Shown here one piece after another: positions 23,657-32,287 of a stretch of DNA of 52,373 nucleotides; the stretch's first letter is position 1, and each line of letters begins with the position of its first letter. Position numbers and translations under genes: made by a program. Below the pieces are notes generated by a model. The model saw only the letters and a list, made by a program, of their open reading frames with translations. It did not search any database and was not told the DNA's origin. The stretch is from positions 1 through 52,373 of the forward strand of contig NZ_CAKUCL010000018.1 in the NCBI RefSeq assembly GCF_934643405.1. The letters run 5' to 3'. Source of the DNA: an uncultured Actinoplanes sp. (GTDB taxonomy: Bacteria; Actinomycetota; Actinomycetes; Mycobacteriales; Micromonosporaceae).

Positions 23657-25654
23657 TCAGGCTGTGGTGCCGTTCGCGGTGGTCGTCAGGTCGTAGACCG
23701 TGGTGTTTCCCACGGTCTGCGCGGTGAAGTTGGCGGCCACCCACTCGGCGATCTGGGAGCTTGCGTTGCTGCCGCCGGCGCTGCGGCCGCCGAAGCCGCT
23801 GCCTCCGATGAAGTAGTGGATTTTGCCGTCGGCCACGTACTGCCGGAACTGCGCCAAGGTGGGGGAGGGATCGCTGCCGTTGAAGCCGCCGATCGGCATC
23901 ACCGGCTTCTCGGTGGCCAGCTGGTAGCCCGAGGCGTTCTGGGAACCGACGGCGGCGGCCACCCAGGTGTACTTGTCGGCGTCGGCAAGGAGGAGGGCCT
24001 TCATCGCGTCGCTGACGGACGCGGCGTCGAGAAGGCCGCCCATGCCGCCGCCACGGCCGGGGAAAGCGCCGCCGTTCCGGGTGCCGCCCGGGAAGCCGCC
24101 GAACCCGCCACCGCCGTTACCCCGGCCCCCGCCGAAGCCGCGACCCCCGCCCGGGCCGCCGAACCCGGCCGTCGTGGCGGGACCCGCCGAAGGGATCGAC
24201 CCCGAATGCCCCTGGGAAGCGGTCTGTACGGCGTACGCAGCAGACCCCGCCAACCCGACGACCAGCGCCACCCCGGCAGCCACCGCGGCCACCCGGGCAG
24301 GCAGGCGCACCGAGCCCAGCACCCCGGCCGCCGCGAGCAGACCGCCGGCCAGCACCACCCATCGGAGCCAGGGAAGGAAGCCGGCGCTCTGGGCCAGCAG
24401 GTGGTACGACCACCAGGCCGTCACCGCCGTCGCCACCGCCATGGTCGTCGCCGCGACGACGGTGCGACGACGACGCCACAACAGCACCGCACCCATGCCG
24501 GCCACCGCGCCGATCGCCGGCGCCAGAGCGACTGTGTAGTACGCGTGGAAGATGCCCTGCATGAAGCTGAACACCAGCCCGGTGACCAGCAGCCAGGAGC
24601 CCCAGAGGATCAGGCCGGCGCGCTGGCGGTCGGTACGCCCACGCCGTACGGTCACCACCAGGCCGCCCGCCAGCAGCACCGAAGCCGCCGGCAGAAGCCA
24701 CGAGATCTGACCGCCCTGCGAGCCGTCGAACATGCGCAGAATGCCGGTCTCGCCCCACATCCTGCCGCCGCCGAAGCCGCCGCCGACGCTGCCGGTTTCG
24801 TTGCCGCTGAGCCGCCCGAGCCCGTTGTACCCCAGGGTCAGTTCGAGCAGGCTGTTGGTCTGCGATCCGCCGATGTACGGCCGCATCGATGCCGGTACAA
24901 GCGAGACGATCGCGATGTACCACCCGGCCGACACCACCAGCGCCAGTCCGGACAGCAGCAGCTGCCCGATCCGCTTGCCGAGGCGCGGCGGCCCGGCGAT
25001 GAGGTACGCCAGAGCGAAGGCCGGCACCACCAGCAGCGCCTGGAGCATCTTCGCGAGGAAGCCGAATCCGACGAAGACGCCGGCCAGCATGATCCACTTG
25101 GTGGAGCCGTTCTCGATCGCGCGGGTCGTCGCGTACGCCCCGGCGACCATGAGCAGCACCAGGAGCGCGTCCGGGTTGTTGAACCGGAACATCAGCACCG
25201 CGACCGGCGTCAGCGCGAGCACCGTACCGGCGATCAGACCGGCCACTCCGCCGAACCAGCGCCGCACCGTCGCATACAGCAGCGCCACGCTGCCCACGCC
25301 CATGAGCGCCTGCGGCACCAGGATGCTCCACGAGTTCACCCCGAAGAGCCGGGCGGACAGCGCCATCACCCACAGCGCGGCCGGCGTCTTGTCCACGGTG
25401 ATCGAGTTCGCGGCGTCGGACGAGCCGAAGAAGAACGCCTTCCAGCTGGCCGAGCCGGCCTGGACGGCGGCCGAGTAAAAAGCGTTCGCCCAGCCGTTCT
25501 TGTTCAGCCCCCAGATGTAGAGGGCTCCGGTGAGCAGCAGCAGGGCGAAGAACGCCGGGCGCACCCACATGGGATCGCGTCGGGCCGGCGGCGTGTCGGC
25601 AGTCGCCGGCGGTAGTGCGACCACCGGCGGCGGAACGGGCAACGTCGAGGTCAT
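23657..25654 (-). CDS. GT39/ArnT-like polytopic glycosyltransferase
   Basis: The protein has 665 residues with 11-13 membrane segments. The N-terminal loop has NGWANAFYSAAVQAG and SITVDKTPAALWVMALS, the GT-C type catalytic acidic region of PMT/ArnT-like enzymes, which move sugars from polyprenyl-phosphate to surface acceptors. Residues about 500-560 are a Gly/Phe/Arg-rich low-complexity loop, and the C-terminal outer domain includes TEKPVMPIGGFNGSDPSPT. ATG 25654 has GGAGAG upstream. The GT2/GtrA gene downstream (toward 22216) may supply its lipid-linked sugar, though a terminator separates them. Confidence 0.9.
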   Translation of the reverse strand: MTSTLPVPPPVVALPPATADTPPARRDPMWVRPAFFALLLLTGALYIWGLNKNGWANAFYSAAVQAGSASWKAFFFGSSDAANSITVDKTPAALWVMALSARLFGVNSWSILVPQALMGVGSVALLYATVRRWFGGVAGLIAGTVLALTPVAVLMFRFNNPDALLVLLMVAGAYATTRAIENGSTKWIMLAGVFVGFGFLAKMLQALLVVPAFALAYLIAGPPRLGKRIGQLLLSGLALVVSAGWYIAIVSLVPASMRPYIGGSQTNSLLELTLGYNGLGRLSGNETGSVGGGFGGGRMWGETGILRMFDGSQGGQISWLLPAASVLLAGGLVVTVRRGRTDRQRAGLILWGSWLLVTGLVFSFMQGIFHAYYTVALAPAIGAVAGMGAVLLWRRRRTVVAATTMAVATAVTAWWSYHLLAQSAGFLPWLRWVVLAGGLLAAAGVLGSVRLPARVAAVAAGVALVVGLAGSAAYAVQTASQGHSGSIPSAGPATTAGFGGPGGGRGFGGGRGNGGGGFGGFPGGTRNGGAFPGRGGGMGGLLDAASVSDAMKALLLADADKYTWVAAAVGSQNASGYQLATEKPVMPIGGFNGSDPSPTLAQFRQYVADGKIHYFIGGSGFGGRSAGGSNASSQIAEWVAANFTAQTVGNTTVYDLTTTANGTTA

Positions 25655-25728
25655 CGAGGCTCTCCACACAAGGGACGGATGATTACCTCGACAACTGTCA
25701 GCGGTTGCCCTGTCCCGCCGTTATGGCC

Positions 25729-26811
25729 TCACTGTGCGGCGGCTGTGAGTCGTGCGCGCGACGCCGAAGCGAGCCGTTCGAGCACCTCGACGGTCGTGTC
25801 CCAGCCCATGCAGGCGTCGGTCACCGACTGCCCGTAGGTGAGCTCGCCACCGAGATCCTGCCGCCCGGGCACCAGGAAGCTCTCCAGCATCACGCCGCTG
25901 ATCCCCTTCTGCCCGCCCGCCACCTGCCCGGCCACGTCGTCGGCCACGAGAGGCTGACGCAGGTGGTCCTTGCCGCTGTTGCCGTGCGAGCAGTCGATCA
26001 CCAGGCGCTCCGGCAGGTCGGCCTTGCGCAGCATCTGGAGCGCGTTCTCCACGTCGGCCGCGCTGTAGTTCGGCTTGCCGCCGCCACCGCGCAGCACCAG
26101 GTGGGTGTCCGGATTGCCGGTGGTGTGCAGGATCGCCGGCGTGCCGGAGTAGTCGATGCCGGGGAAGACGTGCTGCGCCGCGGCCGCCTGGATGGCGTCG
26201 ATCGCGGTGGAGATGCTGCCGTCCGGGCGGTTCTTCATGCCGATCGGCATGGACAGGCCGGAGGCCAGCTGCCGGTGGACCTGCGATTCGACCGTACGGG
26301 CGCCGATCGCACCCCACGCAACGGTGTCCGCGATGTACTGCGGTGTGATCGGGTCGAGGAACTCCACCGCGGTCGGCAGGCCCCGCCCGACGATCTCCAG
26401 GAGCAGCTTGCGGGCGATCCGCAGGCCGGTGCCGACGTCGCCGGTGCCGTCCAGCGCCGGGTCGTTGATCAGGCCCTTCCAGCCGACCGTGGAGCGCGGC
26501 TTCTCGAAGTAGACGCGCATGACGACGAGGAGGTCGTCGCTGAAGCGGGCGGCCTGCTCGCGCAGCAGGCCGGCGTACTCGCCGGCGGCCTTCGGGTCGT
26601 GCACCGAGCACGGACCGACGACGACCAGCAGCCGTCGATCTCGGCCGTTCAGCACATCTTCGACCTGGTGCCGACCGGCCAGCACGGTGTCGTGCAGATC
26701 CGCCGTCAGTGGCAGCTCGTGATGCAACAGGGCGGGGCTCATCAGCGGCACGACACGCTCGATGCGCTGGTCACGGACGCGCTGAACCTCGGGGACGGTC
26801 ACGATCCTCAT
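25729..26811 (-). CDS. aroG: DAHP synthase (3-deoxy-7-phosphoheptulonate synthase), class I
   Basis: This 360-residue enzyme catalyses the first shikimate step, PEP plus erythrose 4-phosphate to DAHP. Class I (AroF/G/H) motifs are clear: VVVGPCSVHDPKAA, VMRVYFEKPRSTVGWKGLINDP, SMPIGMKNRPDGS, VLRGGGGKPNYS and VIDCSHGNSGKDH. ATG 26811 abuts GAGGAG, so GTG 26802, nine bases beyond that Shine-Dalgarno, may be the real start. A leader peptide and terminator upstream indicate attenuation by aromatic amino acid supply. Flanking genes are unrelated. Confidence 0.93.
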   Translation of the reverse strand: MRIVTVPEVQRVRDQRIERVVPLMSPALLHHELPLTADLHDTVLAGRHQVEDVLNGRDRRLLVVVGPCSVHDPKAAGEYAGLLREQAARFSDDLLVVMRVYFEKPRSTVGWKGLINDPALDGTGDVGTGLRIARKLLLEIVGRGLPTAVEFLDPITPQYIADTVAWGAIGARTVESQVHRQLASGLSMPIGMKNRPDGSISTAIDAIQAAAAQHVFPGIDYSGTPAILHTTGNPDTHLVLRGGGGKPNYSAADVENALQMLRKADLPERLVIDCSHGNSGKDHLRQPLVADDVAGQVAGGQKGISGVMLESFLVPGRQDLGGELTYGQSVTDACMGWDTTVEVLERLASASRARLTAAAQ

Positions 26812-26863
26812 CTCCTCTGCCGGCGCCCGGGGCGCGAGAGCCGGCTTGCTCTGGGCAAAACAA

Positions 26864-26888
26864 AAGGCAGCGACGCTGTCGCTGCCTT
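26864..26888 (-). terminator. Attenuator terminator upstream of DAHP synthase
   Basis: On the minus strand AAGGCAGCGAC (26888-26878) pairs with GTCGCTGCCTT (26874-26864) around AGC, and TTTTGTTTTG follows. It lies between the leader peptide stop and the DAHP synthase start. Its 5' arm can also pair upstream: GGCCAAGGC (26892-26884) with GCCTCGGCC (26934-26926, 8 of 9 bases). AGAGCCGGCC (26898-26889) matches GGCCGGCTCT (26953-26944) inside the leader ORF. Confidence 0.85.
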
Positions 26889-26921
26889 GGCCGGCTCTGG
26901 CGGGTGTCTCAGGTCACGCGG

Positions 26922-26981
26922 TCATGGCCGAGGCACCGGCGGGAGAGCCGGCCCCATAAAGCGCCAATACCAACGAGACAC
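26922..26981 (-). CDS. Aromatic leader peptide of the DAHP synthase attenuator
   Basis: A 19-codon frame starting GTG encodes MSRWYWRFMGPALPPVPRP. Codons 4-8 are Trp-Tyr-Trp-Arg-Phe, all three aromatic end products of the pathway, an arrangement very unlikely by chance ahead of a DAHP synthase. TATGCT (26993-26988) lies 6 bases before the GTG, so the transcript may begin at the start codon. Ribosome stalling at these codons when aromatics are scarce would disturb base pairing of the following region and prevent the terminator at 26864-26888. Mechanism is inferred from classical attenuators. Confidence 0.82.
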   Translation of the reverse strand: MSRWYWRFMGPALPPVPRP

Positions 26982-26998
26982 GAGCGAAGCATAGCGCC

Positions 26999-28549
26999 TC
27001 ATCCGGCCGGCGGGGCCACCTGGACGAACGGTGTGACCACCGGCTCCGCCCGCAACGGCAGCAACACGGTGAAGACCGTCTTTCCCGGCGCGCTCTGCAC
27101 GGAGACGCTGCCGCCGTGCGCGCTGACCACCGCGGACACGATCGACAGGCCCAGACCGGTGCTGCCGGCCGCCCGGGAGCGCGAGCTGTCGCCGCGGGCG
27201 AACCGCTCGAAGATGTGCGGTTGCAGCTCGGCGGGGATGCCCGGCCCCTCGTCGGTCACGGTCAGCACGGCTGCGTCGCCGGTTGCGCTCACCGAGACGG
27301 TCACGCTGGTGCCTTCAGGTGTGTGCGTACGGGCATTGGCCAGCAGGTTGGCGAGCACCTGATGCAGCCGTGCGCCGTCACCGACGACCGTGACCGGTTC
27401 CTCGGGAAGGTCCAGTTGCCAGTGGTGCCGCGGCCCGGCCGCGTGTGCGTCACTCACCGCGTCGACGACCAGCATGGTCAGGTCGACCGGGTCGTGGGCC
27501 AGCGGACGGCCGGCGTCCAGGCGGGCGAGCAGCAGCAGATCCTCGACGAGCAGGGTCATCCGCTTGGCCTCGGACTCCACCCGGTCGAGGACGTGGCCGA
27601 TCTCGTCCGGCACCGGCTGACGGCTGCGGCGGCTGAGCTCGGCGTATCCGCGGATCGCGGCCAACGGCGTACGCAATTCGTGGCTGGCGTCCGCGACGAA
27701 CTGCCGCACCTGCGTCTCGCTGGCGTGCCGCGCCTCGAGGGCGTTGCCGACGTGGTCGAGCATGCGGTTGAGCGCCGCGCCCACCTGGCCGACCTCGGTG
27801 CGCACGTCGGTGTACGCCTCGGGCACTCGCTGCGCCAGGTCGACCTCGCCGCGATCGAGCTCCAGCTCGGAGACCCGGGTGGCGGTGGCGGCGACACGGT
27901 CCAGCGGCCGCAGCGTCCGGCGGATGATCACGACACCGGCCAGCCCGGCGATGATCACCGCGAACAGCACGCCACCGCCGGTGACCAGGGCGACCTTCAT
28001 CAGCGTCTCGTTGGTGTCCTCGAGCGGGATGGCCGCCACGGTGACGCTCGCGTCGGGCTGCTGGGTGGCCACGACGCGATAGTCGCCGAGGGCGCCGCCG
28101 AGGTCGATGTCCATGGATCGGCCGTTCGGCACGATCCGAGCCTGGAGCCGCTGGGCGGTGTCGTCGGACAACGTGGTGAGCACGTTGACGTATTGACCCT
28201 CGTCCGACGTGGCGAGCTGGATGATGCCGCCGGTCGGCGTGGCGCCGGAGGTGAACCGGACGAAGATCTCGCCGACCTGGGCGCCCGGGGGCGCATAGCC
28301 GCGGGGGCCGCCGCCACCGTGGAAGCCGTCGCCGCCGGGCCCGCGCACGCGTTGCGTGAGGTCGGACAGGCGCTGGTCGAGCTGTGTGTAGAGGCTGTTG
28401 TGCAGGTAGAGCTCGGCGGTCCCGCCGACCACCAGGCCGAGCAGGAGGAGAAGACCGATCATCAGCGCGACCAGGCGTGCGCGCAGCGGCCAGCTCTTCG
28501 GATCGCGCCAGCGCGTGCGCGGCGCTTCAGTCGGCGGGCTTGAGGACAT
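26999..28549 (-). CDS. Sensor histidine kinase (HAMP-HisKA-HATPase)
   Basis: The protein has 516 residues. One membrane helix at about 24-46 and a second at about 188-210 enclose an extracellular sensor region with a Gly-rich patch. HAMP follows (RRTLRPLDRVAATATRV), then HisKA with His290 in VADASHELRTPL, and a GHKL ATPase domain (LANLLANARTHTPEG, DEGPGIPAELQPHIFERFAR, GLGLSIVSAVV). It overlaps the 3' end of the response regulator gene by 23 bases, so translation is coupled. The signal sensed is unknown. Confidence 0.92.
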   Translation of the reverse strand: MSSSPPTEAPRTRWRDPKSWPLRARLVALMIGLLLLLGLVVGGTAELYLHNSLYTQLDQRLSDLTQRVRGPGGDGFHGGGGPRGYAPPGAQVGEIFVRFTSGATPTGGIIQLATSDEGQYVNVLTTLSDDTAQRLQARIVPNGRSMDIDLGGALGDYRVVATQQPDASVTVAAIPLEDTNETLMKVALVTGGGVLFAVIIAGLAGVVIIRRTLRPLDRVAATATRVSELELDRGEVDLAQRVPEAYTDVRTEVGQVGAALNRMLDHVGNALEARHASETQVRQFVADASHELRTPLAAIRGYAELSRRSRQPVPDEIGHVLDRVESEAKRMTLLVEDLLLLARLDAGRPLAHDPVDLTMLVVDAVSDAHAAGPRHHWQLDLPEEPVTVVGDGARLHQVLANLLANARTHTPEGTSVTVSVSATGDAAVLTVTDEGPGIPAELQPHIFERFARGDSSRSRAAGSTGLGLSIVSAVVSAHGGSVSVQSAPGKTVFTVLLPLRAEPVVTPFVQVAPPAG

Positions 28550-29258
28550 AACCGGCGCCCCGCATCGTGTGGATCATTGGGGTGCGTCCGGCGTCGATCT
28601 TCTTGCGCAGGTACGAGATGTAGAGCTCGACGACGTTGGCCTGGCCCCCGAAGTCGTAGTTCCACACCCGGTCCAGGATCTGGCTCTTGCTCAGCACCCG
28701 CCGCGGGTTGCGCATGAGGTAGCGCAGCAGCTCGAACTCGGTCGCGGTCAGCGTGACCAGATCGCCGGCCCGGCGCACCTCGTGGCTGTCCTCGTCCATC
28801 GACAGATCACCGACGACGAGTTGCGAGTCGGTGCGCAGCGGCGAGTGGCCCATCCGGCGCATCAGGCCGCGCAGCCGGGCCACGACCTCCTCCAGGCTGA
28901 ACGGCTTGGTCACGTAGTCGTCGCCGCCCGCGGTCAGGCCGGTGATCCGGTCCTCGACCGAGTCCTTCGCGGTGAGGAACAGCACCGGCACCTCCGGCGC
29001 CTCGCCGCGCAGCCGGCGCAGCACCTCGAGCCCGTCGATGTCGGGCAGCATCATGTCGAGGACGACGGCGTCCGGGCGGAAGTCGCGCGCGGTGCGGACG
29101 GCGGTCTGCCCGTCACCGGCGCTGCGCACCTCCCAGCCCTCGTACCGCAGCGCCATCGACAGAAGCTCGGCCAGCGTCGGCTCGTCGTCGACCACGAGGA
29201 CCCGGACCGGGTTGCCGTCCGCGCGCCGGAGCTCGCTGCTGGGGTCGGTGTTCGCCAT
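28527..29258 (-). CDS. OmpR-family response regulator
   Basis: The protein has 243 residues. The receiver domain (about 18-130) has acidic pair DD24-25, phosphoacceptor Asp68 in VVLDMMLPD, LTAKDS and TKPFS. The Trans_reg_C winged helix (about 150-240) ends in VVELYISYLRKKIDAGRTP and IHTMRGAGYVLK. It partners with the overlapping kinase gene. ATG 29258 has AGGGG seven bases upstream; ATG 29264 is possible. Nearby glycosyltransferase genes may be part of its regulon, by proximity only. Confidence 0.93.
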   Translation of the reverse strand: MANTDPSSELRRADGNPVRVLVVDDEPTLAELLSMALRYEGWEVRSAGDGQTAVRTARDFRPDAVVLDMMLPDIDGLEVLRRLRGEAPEVPVLFLTAKDSVEDRITGLTAGGDDYVTKPFSLEEVVARLRGLMRRMGHSPLRTDSQLVVGDLSMDEDSHEVRRAGDLVTLTATEFELLRYLMRNPRRVLSKSQILDRVWNYDFGGQANVVELYISYLRKKIDAGRTPMIHTMRGAGYVLKPAD

Positions 29259-29316
29259 CGTCATGCCCCTACTGTCGCGGGTCACGCTTTGCGCCGGCTT
29301 TCCCGTTCCTGTGTAC

Positions 29317-29329
29317 CACCTGTGAGGTG
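29317..29329. promoter_or_regulatory. Palindrome CACCTGTGAGGTG upstream of the two-component genes
   Basis: Perfect 5-bp arms surround GTG in the 146-bp divergent region between the response regulator (start 29258) and the small membrane protein (start 29405). It is a candidate operator for either promoter. Confidence 0.35.
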
Positions 29330-29404
29330 CCGGTATCGGTCGAGTGCCGCACCGAGGGTGTGTTGCGAAAGCCCCAAAGAGTGCAAAACGCCCATAATGG
29401 CGTC

Positions 29405-29827
29405 ATGCGGGCTTTGCTGATCGTGATGGCGTTCCTCCTGCTAGGCGCGACGCCCGCCAACGCCTCCGACGGGCCGGAAGACATCGGCGTGCGGGGCAGG
29501 GTCGTGCAGCTCGTGGCCGACGGCGACAACATGTGCGCCTTGACCGATGCCGGCCGGGTCTATTGCTGGGATGCGGGGCGGACCACGCCGTACGTGCCGG
29601 AACCCGACGCCATGGCGCTGGTGGCGCTCGGCGCCCTGTTGATCGCCGGCGGCGCGATGCTGCTGCTGGTCACTCGCTCGTCGCGCCCAGAGCGGCGTCC
29701 CGGAATCGATCGGCGCCCTGTTTCAGCCGCTCGGTGTAACCCGGCCGGTTCCAGTCATCCCAGATTGCCTGGCCGATGGCCTGCTCGGTCCCCGCTGCCG
29801 TCACCGATACCGTCACTCCCGGACTGA
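29405..29827 (+). CDS. Small exported protein with one RCC1-like motif and PEP-CTERM-like tail
   Basis: The protein has 140 residues. A signal peptide (LLIVMAFLLLGATPANA) leads to a short domain with VADGDNMCALTDAGRVYCWDAG, which matches one blade of RCC1-type repeats. A stretch VPEPDAMALVALGALLIAGGA then leads to a second hydrophobic helix and RSSRPERR, resembling a PEP-CTERM sorting signal. CATAAT (29393-29398) lies 6 bases before the ATG, suggesting a leaderless mRNA. The last 158 bases overlap the end of the convergent gene, and the tail after the second helix is low-complexity, so the true 3' end may differ. Confidence 0.6.
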   Translation: MRALLIVMAFLLLGATPANASDGPEDIGVRGRVVQLVADGDNMCALTDAGRVYCWDAGRTTPYVPEPDAMALVALGALLIAGGAMLLLVTRSSRPERRPGIDRRPVSAARCNPAGSSHPRLPGRWPARSPLPSPIPSLPD

Positions 29828-31754
29828 CCCGGGTGGTCAGCGCGCCCCTCGACGGCACCCCGACCTGGTGCGCCGACGGGTCGGCGAACCCAAGCATGGC
29901 CCACGGCACCCGCACGTCCAGCCGGTCTTCGTCGCGGTGCCACAGCGCGAGACTGTCGCCGGTCTGCCAGTCGCCGTAGCGCAGCAGGCCGGGATTCTGC
30001 AGCTCGACCGGCAGCTTGGCCTTGCTGGTCGGCACCCGGATCGGGCGGTTCACCACCAGCTCGTACGGTTTCCAGCCGTCGGGCGCCTGCCCGCGCGCGG
30101 CGGCCGGCACGGCGAAATCCAGCTGCAACGGGTCCAGCTGGCTCCTGATGTACGCCTGACCGGTGTGCCCGACCAGGTTCAGCGCGAAGATCGCATCGGG
30201 CCGGCGGTCCGTGCTGCCGGCCATCGGCGTCCCGGTGAGGCCCGGCAGCACGTCCAAGCCGATCAGCATCGAGCCGGGACGTGAGCCGGCCAGGTCGATC
30301 GCGAGATGCAGGTACGACGCGTCGGTCCGGGCCGTCACCCGCTTCGCCGGCCAGGCCACGTCGGCGTCCAGCAGTTGCTGCTCGGACTCGTCCTCGGCCG
30401 GATCCATCGCGAGCAGGCCGAAGTACTGCTCGTTGGTGAGCGGGTCGTGCCACAGCGCGCGCCGCGAGCCCACCTGGTGGCCGATGGTGTTCCAGGTGAA
30501 GCGGCTCCAGTCGTCGGTCCAGGCGAACAGGAAACCGCCGGCCAGGCCCTGGTGCGCGATGATCCGCAGCAGGTCCGCGTTGATCTGCATGGCCTCGCGT
30601 TCGCTGTGGCCGCCCTGCGACCGGTCGAGCGGCCCGTTGTGCGCCGAGCCTAGCGACGACGGCACGCCGAACTCGCTGATCACGGTGGGCATGTCCGCGT
30701 GGTGCCCGCGCAGCGCGGCGAGGTAGGCCGCGTACGGGTCACCGGTGCTGACCAGGCCGGGCTCGTGCCGGAGGAAGTCGGGGTAGTACGGGTAGGCGTG
30801 GTAGCTGGCGAACGTCCCGGCCGGCCAGTTGCCGGTGGCCCGCACGTGGTTGGCGTCGAGCTGGAGCAGGTCCTCCTGGCGCAGCGGCTCGTCCGGATGC
30901 CGCAGCGGATCGGTGGTCGGCCAGTTCACGAAGGCGATCGGCTGGGTGTGCCGCCGCTTGGCCTGGTACCCGGCCAGTTCGTCCATCCGCGCGGCCAGCC
31001 ACCGCTCGGTCGGGGTGGACCCGTCGGTGTTCCGGAAATACTTGCCGGCGACCGTTCCGGCGTTGACGTTGCGACGGTCGGAGGCAGCGGTCGCGCGGGG
31101 ATCGAGCTCCGAGCCGATGATCCAGCCGGCCAGCCACTCGTTGACGTCGGTGTCCCAGGCGCCGAGACTGCCGGCGACCGCGTCCGAGGCGTCCTTCAGC
31201 GCCTCCCGGAAGGCCGCGGTCACCCGCTTGTCGAAGAGGTCCTGCTTGGCGATGTACGACTCGTCGGGCAGCGCGACACCTTGCACGAGATAGAGCGGCC
31301 GGTCGAGGTTGTCCCGGTTGTAGTCGGCGAGCTGCTGGTAGAACGCCGGCGGGTGGACGTGGTAGATCCGGACCACCCGGATGCCGAGCCACGACATCGC
31401 GGCGAACCACGCCCGGTACTGGGCCGCGGAGATCGGCGACCCGCCCGGCGTGCCGGCGCCCAGATCGACGCCCGGCAGGAACGACCGTTCGCCGGCCTTG
31501 GTGTGCAGCACCAGCCGTTGCCCGTCCGCGGCCGCGACCAGGGACATCCCGCTCGCCAGCCGCGGATCCGGCGACCAGGACGTGCCACGCGGCGGTGACG
31601 GGATGTCGGCCATCCCGGAGATCAGGAACGCCGGCGAGGTGACCGCGGGCAGCGACGCTCCTCCGGTCAGCGTGAGGCACAGCAGGAGCAGCAGCACGCC
31701 TGCCAGGGCGGCTTTGAGCCGTCCGGATCGTGGACGCGCCGGCACGGTCACCAC
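29670..31754 (-). CDS. Secreted glycoside hydrolase-like (TIM-barrel) protein
   Basis: The protein has 694 residues with start GTG 31754, which gives a signal peptide (GRLKAALAGVLLLLLCLTLTGG). The body resembles clan GH-A barrels: WLGIRVVRIYHVHPPAFYQQL, LAGWIIGSELDPRA with a candidate acid/base Glu, SYHAYPYYPDF, TVISEFGVPSSLG with a candidate nucleophile Glu, and FLFAWTDDWSRFTWNT. The C-terminal 200 residues look beta-rich. I cannot assign a substrate. The frame continues upstream to 32018, but that part overlaps the divergent TPR gene and is basic low-complexity. No glycan synthesis gene is adjacent. Confidence 0.75.
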   Translation of the reverse strand: MVTVPARPRSGRLKAALAGVLLLLLCLTLTGGASLPAVTSPAFLISGMADIPSPPRGTSWSPDPRLASGMSLVAAADGQRLVLHTKAGERSFLPGVDLGAGTPGGSPISAAQYRAWFAAMSWLGIRVVRIYHVHPPAFYQQLADYNRDNLDRPLYLVQGVALPDESYIAKQDLFDKRVTAAFREALKDASDAVAGSLGAWDTDVNEWLAGWIIGSELDPRATAASDRRNVNAGTVAGKYFRNTDGSTPTERWLAARMDELAGYQAKRRHTQPIAFVNWPTTDPLRHPDEPLRQEDLLQLDANHVRATGNWPAGTFASYHAYPYYPDFLRHEPGLVSTGDPYAAYLAALRGHHADMPTVISEFGVPSSLGSAHNGPLDRSQGGHSEREAMQINADLLRIIAHQGLAGGFLFAWTDDWSRFTWNTIGHQVGSRRALWHDPLTNEQYFGLLAMDPAEDESEQQLLDADVAWPAKRVTARTDASYLHLAIDLAGSRPGSMLIGLDVLPGLTGTPMAGSTDRRPDAIFALNLVGHTGQAYIRSQLDPLQLDFAVPAAARGQAPDGWKPYELVVNRPIRVPTSKAKLPVELQNPGLLRYGDWQTGDSLALWHRDEDRLDVRVPWAMLGFADPSAHQVGVPSRGALTTRVSPGVTVSVTAAGTEQAIGQAIWDDWNRPGYTERLKQGADRFRDAALGATSE

Positions 31755-31911
31755 ATGACTCGGAAAGTCCCCCACGCAGGCATTGTCGGCCGCGGAAGTT
31801 GCCGTATGCGGCGATTTGTCGGGAAGCTTGGACCGGCGGAACACTCGCCGTCGGCCCGATGTTGTGCCAGCGTTGGTCATTGTCGGCGGCGCGAGCGTGG
31901 GGAGCGTGTAC

Positions 31912-32286
31912 GTGGATCTTCTCGAGGAGTACCGCAGGGCCACTTTCTTCTTCGAGTCCGGCGACCCGCTCGGCGCCGCCAAGCTGCTGGAGCCGATCGT
32001 CGAGGCGGAGCCGCACAACGCCGCCGTCCGTCAGCTGCTCGCCCGGGCGTACTTCAACTCGGCCCAGCTCAACGGCGCGGAGACGCAGCTCCGGGTCCTG
32101 ATCGAGCATGATCCGTCGGATCACTACGCGCACCACGTGCTCGGCCGCACCCTGGAGCGGGGCGGCCGATTCCGTGAGGCGCTGCCGCACTTGCGGCTCG
32201 CGGCCGCCATGAAGCAGCAGACCGAGTACGCCGAGGCCCTGCATCGGGTCGAGGAATGGCTCGGCAAGAACTCCGTAGGATCGTGA
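31912..32286 (+). CDS. Tetratricopeptide repeat protein
   Basis: The protein has 124 residues and about three TPR helices-pairs: YRRATFFFESGDPLGAAKLLEP, AVRQLLARAYFNSAQLNGAETQ and YAHHVLGRTLERGGRFREALPHL. Such short TPR proteins are scaffold or chaperone-like. GTG 31912 follows GGGGAG by seven bases. The Smr gene starts one base after its stop, so the two are translated together. Confidence 0.85.
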   Translation: MDLLEEYRRATFFFESGDPLGAAKLLEPIVEAEPHNAAVRQLLARAYFNSAQLNGAETQLRVLIEHDPSDHYAHHVLGRTLERGGRFREALPHLRLAAAMKQQTEYAEALHRVEEWLGKNSVGS

Positions 32287-32287
32287 C

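Noticed and set aside
21898..23727. Long plus-strand open frame over the repeat region and the GT2 gene
   Set aside because: It is antisense to the clear GT2/GtrA gene and otherwise made of low-complexity residues.
26932..26992. Alternative leader frame from ATG 26992 with a single Trp
   Set aside because: It contains only one Trp and no aromatic cluster; the GTG 26981 frame has Trp-Tyr-Trp-Arg-Phe.
31755..32018. Longer N-terminus for the glycosidase-like protein
   Set aside because: The extra 88 residues overlap the divergent TPR gene and hide the signal peptide that GTG 31754 exposes.
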